In this document: piece by piece, positions 1-9,332 of the stretch
Numbering within the stretch: the stretch's first letter is position 1
Layout of the letters: each line of letters opens with the position of its first letter
Notes under the pieces: generated by a model
The model's input: only the letters and a program-made list of their open reading frames with translations
Database searches by the model: none
Told to the model about the DNA's origin: nothing
NCBI GenBank assembly: GCA_945861265.1
Contig: CAMAUC010000020.1
Coordinates: 1-45,816 of the forward strand
Reading direction: 5' to 3'
From: Rhizobium sp. Q54
Lineage (GTDB): Bacteria; Pseudomonadota; Alphaproteobacteria; Rhizobiales; Xanthobacteraceae
Length of the DNA stretch: 45,816 nt
Program-made: the position numbers and the translations under genes

Positions 1-2
1 TC

Positions 3-707
3 GTCTTCTCCGGCATCAATACCTGGCGCGGCGTGACGCGAAGGAAGCCGATCAATGGCGGCCGCACTTACATGCGCGTCGGCTCGATCAACACCGGCAA
101 GATGGTGATCTATCCGATCGTCGATAATATCGACGGCGACGGCAACCAGTTGATCAACTGGATGGCCGAGATCAAGCGCGATACCGACGTCCAGAACGAC
201 TGGAACAAACCGGGCGATCTCGCCGACTTCTTCCCTATCTACGAAAGCTGGCGCTTCGATTGGCTCGATGTGGCGCAGATGATCCGCGACGCCGACCAGA
301 TCCTGGAATATCCGATGGTCGACAAGGACCCGATTGCCAAGTGGACCTTCGGCCGCGTGACGCTCGCCGGAGACGCCGCGCATCCGATGTATCCGCGCGG
401 CTCGAACGGCGCGGCGCAGGCGGCGATCGACGCGCGCACTTTGGCGGATTGCCTGCAAAAGAACGCCGATCCGCGCGACGCGCTGAAAGCCTATGAGGAT
501 GCGCGCGCGTCCGTCGCCGCCAAGGTGGTCGAGACCAACCGCTCGACGCCGCCCGACTTCATCAACATCAAGGTCGAGGAACTGGTCGGCGACAAACCGT
601 TCGACAATCTCGACACATATATCAGCCAGGACGAATTGCGGGCGCTGTCGGAAAACTACAAGCGCATCGCCGGCTTTGCGCTGAGTGACGTCGGCGCGCG
701 CAACTGA
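3..707 (+). CDS. FAD-dependent aromatic-ring monooxygenase, 5'-truncated by window edge
   Basis: This is the C-terminal part of a group A flavoprotein monooxygenase (PHBH/salicylate hydroxylase fold), an NAD(P)H- and O2-dependent hydroxylase of aromatic acids. The frame is open from base 3, upstream of the first possible start (GTG at 33), so the gene begins outside the window. The visible start of the frame carries FSGINTWRGVT, typical of the substrate domain. The second FAD-contacting motif is GDAAHPMYPRGSNGAAQA, whose Asp binds the FAD ribityl chain. The N-terminal GxGxxG is not visible. The TGA stop overlaps the ATG of the next gene by one base, so the two are translationally coupled. The family is clear but the substrate is unknown. 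Confidence 0.9.
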   Translation, partial: VFSGINTWRGVTRRKPINGGRTYMRVGSINTGKMVIYPIVDNIDGDGNQLINWMAEIKRDTDVQNDWNKPGDLADFFPIYESWRFDWLDVAQMIRDADQILEYPMVDKDPIAKWTFGRVTLAGDAAHPMYPRGSNGAAQAAIDARTLADCLQKNADPRDALKAYEDARASVAAKVVETNRSTPPDFINIKVEELVGDKPFDNLDTYISQDELRALSENYKRIAGFALSDVGARN

Positions 708-1651
708 TGACCGCGAAAATCCTCATCGTCGGCTGCGGCGCGATTGGCGGACTGTTCGCAACCGCGCTGAGCAAGGCCGCCGACGTCACCGGCTTCGATG
801 CCAATGCCGACCATGTCGCGGCTATCAAACGCGACGGCCTGCGCGTGACGGGAAAAAGCCCGCGCGTCGCGCGCTTCGTCATCACCGGCAATGTCGAAGA
901 CCTGCGCGGCAAGAATTTCGACGCCATTTTCTTTCTGATCAAATCGAAAGCCACCGCCGCGGTGCTGGCGCAATTGCGGCCGGTGCTGGCCGGCAACCCG
1001 GTTCTGGTCACGGTGCAGAACGGCATGGGCAATGCCGAAGTGCTGCTCGATGTACCCGGCGCCATCGTCGCGCGCGGCGCCACCATGAATGCCGGGCGCT
1101 ATGTCGAGCCCGGCGTGGTCGAGAACCTGATCGAGGGCAAGACCTGGCTTGGACCGACGCGCGGCAGCGTCGATGACATCGCCGCGCTCGGCGCGACGAT
1201 GAACGCCGCCGGCATGGTGACCGAAATCGTCGCCGACCCGATGGGCGCGGTCTGGTCGAAATTCGTCTTCAACTGCGTGATGAACCCGCTCGGCGCGCTG
1301 ATGATGGGCGACAACGCCGCGCGCCACAACGTGGCGGAGATGCGCGCGCTCACCGACGACATGGCGGCCGAATGCATGGCGGTGATCGAGGCCCTCGGCG
1401 GCCGCTTTGCCTTCCCGCCGATGGAATTTGTCGCCAAAATCCGTGCCGGCGAGGTGCCGCTGTCGAAACATGCCGGCTCGATGGCGCTGGATATCGCCCA
1501 CGGCGCGCCGACCGAAATCGACGAATTGACGGGGTTTATTGTCCGCGAGGGCGACCGCCTCAAAATCCCGGTGCCGAATTGCCGCACTGTCGCTCGTTTG
1601 GTTAAAGGATTGGAGCTGGCCAGCCAGACCCGGGTTGCAAACCCGCGATAG
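707..1651 (+). CDS. ketopantoate reductase family (PanE/ApbA) 2-dehydropantoate 2-reductase-like protein
   Basis: This is a 314-aa NAD(P)-dependent dehydrogenase of the PanE/ApbA fold. A Rossmann motif, GCGAIGG, lies at residues 9-15. The C-terminal helical domain has WSKFVFNCVMNPLGAL, with the Lys and Asn that PanE uses for catalysis and substrate binding. Length is normal for the family. Its start overlaps the stop of the flavin monooxygenase (TGATG), so it is the second gene of that operon. Beside a ring hydroxylase it may reduce a 2-keto acid from ring degradation rather than make pantoate. That role is inference from context, so no gene symbol is given. Confidence 0.88.
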   Translation: MTAKILIVGCGAIGGLFATALSKAADVTGFDANADHVAAIKRDGLRVTGKSPRVARFVITGNVEDLRGKNFDAIFFLIKSKATAAVLAQLRPVLAGNPVLVTVQNGMGNAEVLLDVPGAIVARGATMNAGRYVEPGVVENLIEGKTWLGPTRGSVDDIAALGATMNAAGMVTEIVADPMGAVWSKFVFNCVMNPLGALMMGDNAARHNVAEMRALTDDMAAECMAVIEALGGRFAFPPMEFVAKIRAGEVPLSKHAGSMALDIAHGAPTEIDELTGFIVREGDRLKIPVPNCRTVARLVKGLELASQTRVANPR

Positions 1652-1796
1652 AACAATAGCTTATGGAAATAAAGGCTGAGTTATCCCCGCTCTCCCCACT
1701 GCTCCGCCGGCACAGGTTTTTGGCCGCCCACCCGTTCATTGGACAGGCCAAACACTAGAATGAGCCGGCTTTCCCGATGGCGGTTGCGCACGCGAC

Positions 1797-2348
1797 ATGG
1801 ATGACAGCGACGAAGCGCTTATGGCCCGCGTCGCCCGCGGCGATGAAGTGGCCTATCGGCTGCTGTCGCGCCGCCATGTCCCGGCCATGCTCGGGCTTGC
1901 CCGCCGCATTCTCGGCAACGCCGCCGACGCCGAGGACGTGGCGCAGGAGGCCATGCTGCGGGTCTGGACCCATGCGCCGCGCTGGCAGCCCTTGGCAGCG
2001 TTCCGCACCTGGCTTACCCGTATCGTGGTCAATCTCTGTCTCGACCGCAAACGGCGCGCGCCCTGGGTCGAGCTGGACGCGGCCGGCGACATCGTCGACC
2101 CGACGCCGGACGCCGGCGAACAGGCCGAACAGAGCGAACGCGACCGTCTGGTCGCCAAAGCGACGGCGGAACTTCCGGCCCGGCAGCGTACTGCGATCGT
2201 GCTTACTTATGGTGACGGCATGAGCAATGCGCAGGTCGCGGAAATTCTCGACACCACGGTGTCGGCGGTGGAAACATTACTGGTGCGCGCCAAGCAGAAT
2301 TTGCGCCGCGCACTTGAGAGCGTGATCGATAAGGATAAAGCCGGATGA
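1797..2348 (+). CDS. ECF-type RNA polymerase sigma factor (sigma-24 family)
   Basis: This 183-aa protein has only the two core sigma-70 regions expected of an ECF factor. Region 2 spans about residues 15-90, with DAEDVAQEAMLRVW as the core-binding helix. Region 4 spans about residues 126-172, with LPARQRTAIVL and a helix-turn-helix, SNAQVAEILDTTVSAVETLL. Its stop overlaps the next start (ATGA at 2345). It therefore heads an operon with a one-helix membrane protein and a periplasmic protein, a layout typical of a sigma factor plus its sensors, followed by a tripartite efflux pump. The likely role is envelope or xenobiotic stress control of that pump. I saw no convincing autoregulated ECF promoter in 1652-1796. 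Confidence 0.93.
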   Translation: MDDSDEALMARVARGDEVAYRLLSRRHVPAMLGLARRILGNAADAEDVAQEAMLRVWTHAPRWQPLAAFRTWLTRIVVNLCLDRKRRAPWVELDAAGDIVDPTPDAGEQAEQSERDRLVAKATAELPARQRTAIVLTYGDGMSNAQVAEILDTTVSAVETLLVRAKQNLRRALESVIDKDKAG

Positions 2349-2694
2349 CAAACGAACCGTTGCCGCATTTTCTCGACGCCGCGCTCAGGCGCATCACGCA
2401 GGAAAAGCCGATCGAACAGGCCGCGATCAACCGCGTGCTGGCGCGGCTTAGCCCCCCGCTGCCGCGCCAGAAGCGGCCGTTGTGGCAAATTCCCGCGGTG
2501 CTGCTCGACTGGCAGTTCGCGCCGGCCTGGCCGCGCATGGTCGCGCTCGCTGCCTGCGCCGTGCTGGGCTTTTACGTCGGCATCGCCGGACTCGATCGCC
2601 GCTTCGATCAGATCGACGCGCGCTTCGCCAGCGCCAGCCGCGCCGATCTCGGTTCGATCGTGTTCGAGCCTGAATCGCTGACCGGAGCGCGGCC

Positions 2695-2698
<4 letters not shown>
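2345..2698 (+). CDS. hypothetical one-helix membrane protein, possible anti-sigma partner
   Basis: I do not recognise this 117-aa protein as a named family. An amphipathic N-terminal half (about 1-60) is followed by one transmembrane helix near residues 63-83 and a short periplasmic tail of about 34 residues. It overlaps the sigma gene by 4 bp, and the next gene overlaps it by 4 bp. A small inner-membrane protein in this slot behind an ECF gene is commonly the anti-sigma factor. It lacks the HxxxCxxC zinc motif of ZAS anti-sigma factors and has a single Cys, inside the membrane helix. The anti-sigma role is inference from position alone. Confidence 0.7.
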
Positions 2699-3180
<482 letters not shown>

Positions 3181-3269
3181 TTTAGGCTAGCCTTCAGACA
3201 GGCTCGTTCAGTCATGCCGGTCGTTTCCGGATAGTCCCAGTCATCTTTGTGTTTGTAAGAGTACGTATT

Positions 3270-4760
3270 ATGCGTCGCGGTGGTAATTGCGTGCAGTCGG
3301 GAACCAAAGCAGCGTTGCGTCCGTTGTGGACCATGCTGCAGGGTACTTGCCTGATGTTGACCTTGGGCGGCTGCCTGTTATCCGACAAGCCCGAGCCCGC
3401 GCTCGATATCCCGCAATCTTATGACGCCAGTTCGCCAAAGCCGGCGCTTGCCGAGGCGGCGTTGCCGCCGCTCGACTGGTGGCGCGGCTTTCGCTCGCGC
3501 GAACTGACCGAAATCATCGAGCAGGCGCGCGCGGCCAATCTCGATATCGCCGCGGCGATCGCCCGCATCGTACAGGCCGACGCGCAGGCGCGCATCGCCG
3601 GTGCGCCGCTGCTGCCCGGCGTGACGCTCGATGCCGCGGCGACGCGCTCGCGCGCCTCGCAAAGCACCGGCACCGGCACCGCCGGCGGCCCGTCCGAGCG
3701 CAACAACGTGCAGGCGACCCTGAGCGCGAGTTACGAAATCGACTTCTGGGGCAAGAACCGTTCGGCGCTGCGCGCGGCCGAGGAAACCGCCGTCGCCAGC
3801 CGCTACGACCGCGAAGTGGTCGGCCTGACCACCGTGGTCAGCGCGGCCAATGCCTACTTCCAGGTGCTGGCGGCGCAGGACCGGCTCACCGTCGCGCGCG
3901 AGAACCAGGCCAGCGCCACGCGCGTGCTCGACCTCATCAAGCAGCGCGTCAACGCGGGCACAGCATCGGCGCTCGACACCGCGCAGCAGGAAAGCATCGT
4001 CAACACCCAGCGCGCCGCCATTCCGCCGCTCGAACAGACGCTCAAGCAGAACCGCAACGCGCTCGCCGTGGTGATGGCGCGCTCGCCGGAAAGCGTGCGC
4101 GTGCGCGGCGGCACCTTGCGCGCCATCGCCTATCCGCGCATCACGCCGGGCCTGCCGTCCGAATTGCTGACGCAGCGCCCCGACATTCGCGAGGCCGAGG
4201 CGCAACTCGCCGCTGCCAATGCCAATGTCGAGAACGCGCGCGCGCAGATGCTGCCGTCGATCACGCTGACCGGCGAAGGCGGTTATCAGAGCGCGATCCT
4301 GCGCACCTTGATGCGGCCGGAGTCGGCTCTGTTCTCGTTCGGCGCCGGACTGACACAGCCGATCTTCGACGGCCTGCGCTTGCAGGGCAATCTCGACCTG
4401 ACGAAGGGCCGGCAGGACGAACTCTTGCAGAATTACCGCAAGGCGGTGATCTCCGGTTTCGCCGATGTCGAGAACGCGCTCGACGGCATCCGGCAGACCG
4501 CGCTGCGCGAAAGACTGCAAGGCGACGTGGTCAACAGTTCACGCCGCGCCTTCGACATCGCCGAGCAGCGCTTGCGCGAGGGCACAGTCGATCTCGTCAC
4601 CGTATTGCAGACGCAACAAACCTTGTATCAGGCGCAGGACACCCTGGCGCAGGCACGGCTGGCGCATGTGCAGGCGATCGTCAGTCTTTATCAGGCCTTG
4701 GGTGGCGGCTGGCTGCCGAAGCCGGAAGTGGCAACGATCGAAGGGTCCGATGCACGGTAA
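3270..4760 (+). CDS. RND efflux outer-membrane channel lipoprotein (NodT/OprM family)
   Basis: This is a TolC-like outer-membrane factor that forms the exit duct of a tripartite pump. It is about 496 aa from the ATG at 3270; an in-frame GTG at 3249 and an ATG at 3333 are alternatives. The signal sequence ends in a lipobox, LTLGGC, so the mature protein is probably lipid-anchored at that Cys. Two OEP repeats follow, with the usual GLPSELLTQRPDIREAE linker between them and GFADVENAL late in the second repeat. The stop lies 11 bp inside the adaptor gene. It is the first structural gene of the pump block, behind the sigma module. Confidence 0.93.
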   Translation: MRRGGNCVQSGTKAALRPLWTMLQGTCLMLTLGGCLLSDKPEPALDIPQSYDASSPKPALAEAALPPLDWWRGFRSRELTEIIEQARAANLDIAAAIARIVQADAQARIAGAPLLPGVTLDAAATRSRASQSTGTGTAGGPSERNNVQATLSASYEIDFWGKNRSALRAAEETAVASRYDREVVGLTTVVSAANAYFQVLAAQDRLTVARENQASATRVLDLIKQRVNAGTASALDTAQQESIVNTQRAAIPPLEQTLKQNRNALAVVMARSPESVRVRGGTLRAIAYPRITPGLPSELLTQRPDIREAEAQLAAANANVENARAQMLPSITLTGEGGYQSAILRTLMRPESALFSFGAGLTQPIFDGLRLQGNLDLTKGRQDELLQNYRKAVISGFADVENALDGIRQTALRERLQGDVVNSSRRAFDIAEQRLREGTVDLVTVLQTQQTLYQAQDTLAQARLAHVQAIVSLYQALGGGWLPKPEVATIEGSDAR

Positions 4761-6072
4761 ACTGCCGACGCTGGGCGATATCGGCACGCTGGTCACGTCC
4801 GGCAGCCGGCGTCGCCGCTACATCATCTATGCCGTGACGCTGCTCGCCGTTGCCGGCGCGCTTTATTATGTCTTCGGCACCTCGACGACGCAGCAGCGCC
4901 GCGCCGGCCGCTTCGGCGCCGATACAGGCCCGGTGCCGGTGCTGGCCGCCGCCGCGACGCTCGCCGATGTGCCGGTCTATCTCGACGCCGTCGGGACCAC
5001 CAAGGCGCTCAATACCGTTACCGTCCGCGCACAGGTCGACGGCAAATTGCTCAGCGTCGGCTTCAAGGAAGGCCAGGACGTCAAGAAAGGCGACGTGCTG
5101 GCGCAGATCGACCCGACCACGTTCAAGGCAGCGCTGGATCAGGCGGTCGCCAAGAAGGCGCAGGATCAGGCGCTGCTGACCAATGCGCAGAACGACCTGG
5201 CGCGTTACGAACAACTCGCCGCCACCAATGCCATCAACCGGCAGCAGGCCGACACGCAGAAGTCGCTGGTCGCGCAATATACCGCGCAGGTGCAGTCCGA
5301 TCAGGCGGCGGTTGAAAGCGCGCAGGCGACTTTGGCCTACGCCACGATCAAGGCGCCGATCGACGGCCGCACCGGCATCCGCGCCGTCGACGAAGGCAAC
5401 ATCGTGCATGCCTCCGATTCGACCGGCATCGTCACCATCACCCAGCTGCGGCCGATTTCCGTCCTGTTCAACCTGCCGCAGCAATATCTGTCGCAGGTCA
5501 ACGACGCCCTCGCCAAGGCCCCGCTCAAGGTCGATGCGCAGCGCTCCGACAATGACGCGGTCATCGACTCCGGCACGCTGACCGTCATCGACAACCAGGT
5601 CGACGCCTCGACCGGCACGGTCAAGCTGAAGGCCGACTTCCCCAATACCAATCTGCAACTCTGGCCCGGCCAGTTCGCCAATGTGCGGCTGTTGATCGAC
5701 ACGCTCAAACAGGTGGTGACGATCCCGACCGGTGCTGTGCAGCGCGGCCCGACAGGGACGTTTGTCTATGTCATCAAGGACGACAACAGCGCGACGATCC
5801 GCCCGATCGTCGTGCAAAAGCAGGACGAGACGCAGACCGTGGTCAAGAGCGGCGTCGCGGCGCAGGAGCGCGTCGTCACCACCGGCTTCGCCCGATTGAC
5901 CGACGGCAGCAAGGTGACCATCGGCTCCAATGACGGCACGCCGGCGCCGGCCGCCCCCGCCGGCCAGCGTCAACGCGGTCAGCGATCCGGCGGCGCGGCT
6001 ACCGGCGAACGCACCCCGCGCGCCGATGGCAGCGCACGGCCGGCAACGACGCCCCCCGCCGCACCGCAATGA
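4750..6072 (+). CDS. RND efflux periplasmic adaptor subunit (MdtA/AcrA-like)
   Basis: This 440-aa membrane-fusion protein bridges the pump and the outer-membrane channel. A basic patch (SRRRRY) precedes one transmembrane anchor at about residues 24-43; there is no lipobox. Next come the lipoyl half-motifs (VTVRAQVDGKLLSVGFKEGQ and later ATIKAPIDGRTGIRAVDEGN), separated by a coiled-coil hairpin. The beta-barrel and membrane-proximal domains follow. The last ~45 residues are a Pro/Ala/Gly/Arg-rich, probably disordered tail. ATG 4750 is chosen because it sits just inside the end of the channel gene; the frame extends further upstream only as a shadow. The stop overlaps the first pump gene (ATGA). 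Confidence 0.93.
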   Translation: MHGKLPTLGDIGTLVTSGSRRRRYIIYAVTLLAVAGALYYVFGTSTTQQRRAGRFGADTGPVPVLAAAATLADVPVYLDAVGTTKALNTVTVRAQVDGKLLSVGFKEGQDVKKGDVLAQIDPTTFKAALDQAVAKKAQDQALLTNAQNDLARYEQLAATNAINRQQADTQKSLVAQYTAQVQSDQAAVESAQATLAYATIKAPIDGRTGIRAVDEGNIVHASDSTGIVTITQLRPISVLFNLPQQYLSQVNDALAKAPLKVDAQRSDNDAVIDSGTLTVIDNQVDASTGTVKLKADFPNTNLQLWPGQFANVRLLIDTLKQVVTIPTGAVQRGPTGTFVYVIKDDNSATIRPIVVQKQDETQTVVKSGVAAQERVVTTGFARLTDGSKVTIGSNDGTPAPAAPAGQRQRGQRSGGAATGERTPRADGSARPATTPPAAPQ

Positions 6073-9000
6073 GCGTCTCGTCACCCTTCATCCACCGGCC
6101 GATCGCCACATCTCTTCTCGGCGTCGCGGTGATGCTGGGCGGCGCGCTCGGCTACTGGTGGCTACCGATCTCGGCGCTGCCGCAGGTCGATTTCCCGACC
6201 GTGCAGGTGACGACGCAACTGCCCGGCGCCAATCCCGACACCATCGCCGCGCTGGTGACGGCGCCGCTGGAGCGGCAGTTCGGCCAGATCCCGGCGCTGC
6301 AGGTGATGACCTCGTCGAGCTCGTTCGGCATCAGCCAGGTGACGCTGCAATTCGACTTGAACCGCGACATCGATGCCGCCTCGCAAGATGTGCAGTCGGC
6401 GATCAACGCCGCCGGCTCGTCGCTGCCGAAGAACCTGCCCTACCCGCCGCTTTATTCCAAAGTGAACCCGGCCGACGCGCCGATCATCACTTTGGCGATC
6501 ACCTCGACCAACATCACGCAACGCGCGCTCAGCGATCTGGCCGACACCATCATGGCGCCGCGCCTGTCGGAATTGTCCGGCGTCGGGCGCGTCTCGGTGC
6601 AAGGCGGCATCAAGCCGGCGATCCGTATCCAGGCCGATCTGTCGCGGCTGGCCGCCTACGGCATCGCGCTCGAGGACCTGCGCACGGCCATCGTCGGCGC
6701 CAATGTCGCCGGCGCCAAGGGCGCGCTCGACGGCGCGCATCAGTCCTACACCATCGCCGCCAACGACCAGATTTCCTCGGCCGACGCCTACAAGGCGATC
6801 ACCGTCGCTTTTCGCAACGGCGCGCCGGTGCTGTTGTCCGACGTCGCCGACGTCGTCGACGGTCTGGAGAACAGCAAGGTCGGCGCCTGGTTCAAGGGTC
6901 AGCCGGCGATCGTCATCGACGTGCAGCGCCAGCCCGGCGCCAATGTCATCGATACCGTCACACGCGTGCGGGCCGAACTGCCGCGGCTGCGGCGCGCGCT
7001 GCCGGCCGGCGCGCAGCTCACCATCGTCACCGATCGCACCACAACGATCCGCGCCTCGATCCACGACGTGCAATTCACGCTTGTGCTGTCGATCGCCTTG
7101 GTCGTGCTGGTGGTGCTGATCTTCCTGCGCACCATCCGCGCCACCATCATCGCCGGCGTGGCGCTGCCTTTGTCGCTGATCGCCACGTTCGGCGTGATGT
7201 GGTTCTGCGGTTTCTCGCTCGACAATCTGTCGCTGATGGCGCTGACCATCGGCACCGGCTTTGTCGTCGACGACGCCATCGTCATGATCGAGAACATCGT
7301 CCGCCATATCGAGGACGGCGAAAGCCCGCTGGAGGCGGCGCTGAAAGGCGCGCGCGAGATCGGCTTCACCGTGATTTCGCTGACCTTGTCGCTGATCGCC
7401 GTGTTCATCCCGCTCTTGTTCATGACCGGGCTGGTCGGCCGCATGTTCCGCGAATTCGCGCTGACCCTGACCATCGCGGTCGTCGCCTCGGCCGTCGTGT
7501 CGTTGACGCTGACGCCGATGATGTGCGGCCGGCTGCTGCGGCGCGGCAAGGAAGGCGACGGCAATCGATGGACGCGCACTTTCGAGGACTACACCGACCG
7601 CACCGTCGAATTATATCGCCGCAGCCTCGTCTGGGTGCTGCTGCGCCAGCGCGCGACCCTGATCATCACCTTGATCACCGTGGCGATGACCATCGGCCTT
7701 TATATCGTCATCCCGAAGGGCTTCCTGCCGTTGCAGGACACCGGCCAGATCACCGCGGTGACCGAAGCGAGCGTCGACGTTTCCTTCGCGGAAATGCAGC
7801 GCCGCCAGACCCAGATCGAGGCGATCGTGCGCGCCGATCCGGACGTTGCCGGCGTGGTGTCGCTGGTCGGCGTCAGCCCGCTCAATGCCACGCCAAATGC
7901 CGGGCGGCTCGCCATCAGCCTGAAGCCGCGCGAGGAGCGCGCCGCGCGTGTCGGCGCCATTGTCGAGCGCATGAAAGAAGCCGTGGGCGGCATTCCCGGC
8001 ATGACAGTGTATTTCCAGGCGACGCAGGACATCCAGATTTCGACCCGCGCCAGCCGCGCGCAGTATCAATACACCTTGGTCGGCAGCGATGCGGCTGAAG
8101 TGGTCGACTGGGCCGAGAAACTCACCAAAACGCTGCGCGCCAGCGTGACGCTGCGCGAAGTGGCCTCCGAAGCGCAGGAAGGCGGCCCGCGCGTTCTGGT
8201 CAATGTCGACCGCGAACAGGCCGGCCGCCTCGGCGTGTCGATGCAGAGCGTCACCGACACGCTCAACGATGCCTTCGGCCAGCGGCAGATCTCGACGATC
8301 TATGGCCAGTCGAACCAGTACCGCGTCATTCTCGAAGCGCAGCCGCGCTACCAGCAGGACCCGACCTCGCTCAGCAAGCTTTATGTCACCGGCGCCTCGA
8401 CCGCCAACGGCACGGCGGCGACCGTCGCCAACACCGCCTCCGGCACAACCAATACCAACACCAGCGCGACGCCGAACGCGGTGACCGGATCGAACCAGGT
8501 GCCGCTCGCCGCCTTCGCGCGTTTCGAGAACATCTCGGCGCCTCTGGCGATCGCGCATCAGGAGCAGTTCCCGTCGATCACCATCAGCTTCGATCTGGCG
8601 CCGGGTTACGCCCTGAGCGACGCGGTCGACGTCATCACCGCCGCGCAGCAAAAGATCGGCATGCCGTCCTCGGTGACCGGCAGCTATTCGGGCGACGCCG
8701 CCGAATTCGCCAAGTCGCTGGCCGGCGAGCCGTGGCTTATCCTCGCCGCGATCATCGCCATCTATATCGTGCTCGGCGTATTGTATGAGAGTTTCATTCA
8801 CCCGCTGACGATTTTGTCGACACTGCCCTCGGCCGGCGTCGGCGCGCTCCTGGCGCTGATGCTGTTCGGCTACGACCTGTCGGTGATCGCGCTGATCGGC
8901 ATCGTGCTGCTGATGGGCATCGTCAAGAAGAATGCGATTTTGATGATCGACTTCGCTATCGACGCCGAGCGCAAGCAGGGGCTGTCGCCGGAAGACTCGA

Positions 9001-9269
9001 TCATGCAGGCGGCGCTGCTGCGCTTCCGGCCGATCATGATGACGACGCTCGCCGCGCTGTTCGGCGCGCTGCCGCTGGCGCTTGAATCCGGCACCGGCTC
9101 AGAACTGCGTAACCCGCTCGGCATCACCATCGTCGGCGGGCTTTTGTTGAGCCAGTTGCTGACGCTCTACACCACGCCGGTGATCTATCTCTATATGGAG
9201 CGGCTGCGCGCGCGATTGTCGGCTGAGCCACCTGCCGCGCCGCGACTGGCGCCGGGACCGGCGGAGTAA
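6069..9269 (+). CDS. RND multidrug efflux permease, MdtB-like
   Basis: This is a 1066-aa inner-membrane proton/drug antiporter of the HAE-1 RND family, with 12 predicted helices and two large periplasmic loops. It opens with FIHRPIATSLL, the typical first amphipathic helix. The proton-relay acidic pair is present in TM4 (GFVVDDAIVMIENI), and GIVLLMGIVKKNAILMIDFA marks the second half. A second RND gene follows in the same operon, as in mdtABC, where MdtB and MdtC form a heterotrimer. A Thr/Asn/Ala-rich stretch at about residues 776-807 has no counterpart in the second pump. By analogy with AcrB it falls near the outer docking region. Confidence 0.95.
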   Translation: MSVSSPFIHRPIATSLLGVAVMLGGALGYWWLPISALPQVDFPTVQVTTQLPGANPDTIAALVTAPLERQFGQIPALQVMTSSSSFGISQVTLQFDLNRDIDAASQDVQSAINAAGSSLPKNLPYPPLYSKVNPADAPIITLAITSTNITQRALSDLADTIMAPRLSELSGVGRVSVQGGIKPAIRIQADLSRLAAYGIALEDLRTAIVGANVAGAKGALDGAHQSYTIAANDQISSADAYKAITVAFRNGAPVLLSDVADVVDGLENSKVGAWFKGQPAIVIDVQRQPGANVIDTVTRVRAELPRLRRALPAGAQLTIVTDRTTTIRASIHDVQFTLVLSIALVVLVVLIFLRTIRATIIAGVALPLSLIATFGVMWFCGFSLDNLSLMALTIGTGFVVDDAIVMIENIVRHIEDGESPLEAALKGAREIGFTVISLTLSLIAVFIPLLFMTGLVGRMFREFALTLTIAVVASAVVSLTLTPMMCGRLLRRGKEGDGNRWTRTFEDYTDRTVELYRRSLVWVLLRQRATLIITLITVAMTIGLYIVIPKGFLPLQDTGQITAVTEASVDVSFAEMQRRQTQIEAIVRADPDVAGVVSLVGVSPLNATPNAGRLAISLKPREERAARVGAIVERMKEAVGGIPGMTVYFQATQDIQISTRASRAQYQYTLVGSDAAEVVDWAEKLTKTLRASVTLREVASEAQEGGPRVLVNVDREQAGRLGVSMQSVTDTLNDAFGQRQISTIYGQSNQYRVILEAQPRYQQDPTSLSKLYVTGASTANGTAATVANTASGTTNTNTSATPNAVTGSNQVPLAAFARFENISAPLAIAHQEQFPSITISFDLAPGYALSDAVDVITAAQQKIGMPSSVTGSYSGDAAEFAKSLAGEPWLILAAIIAIYIVLGVLYESFIHPLTILSTLPSAGVGALLALMLFGYDLSVIALIGIVLLMGIVKKNAILMIDFAIDAERKQGLSPEDSIMQAALLRFRPIMMTTLAALFGALPLALESGTGSELRNPLGITIVGGLLLSQLLTLYTTPVIYLYMERLRARLSAEPPAAPRLAPGPAE

Positions 9270-9318
9270 GCGCATGATCCCGAAAAGTGAGCACCGGTTT
9301 TCGGGTAAGATCATGCGC
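9270..9318 (+). repeat. 49-bp intergenic palindromic repeat, copy 1
   Basis: This is an imperfect palindrome with outer arms GCGCATGATC and GATCATGCGC. Inner arms CCCGAAAA and TTTTCGGG enclose an 11-nt centre. It starts directly after the TAA stop of the MdtB-like gene and ends just before the ribosome-binding region of the MdtC-like gene, filling the intercistronic gap. A second copy at 25383-25431 matches at 47 of 49 positions. I recall similar elements from Bradyrhizobium-type genomes. It could act as a REP-like mRNA-stabilising or gyrase/IHF-type site, but that function is inference. Confidence 0.88.
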
Positions 9319-9332
9319 CAGCGAGAATGCTC

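Noticed and set aside
4465..4749. 95-codon N-terminal extension of the adaptor protein
   Set aside because: It would overlap most of the end of the channel gene in another frame and push the membrane anchor away from the N terminus; ATG 4750 fits the family.
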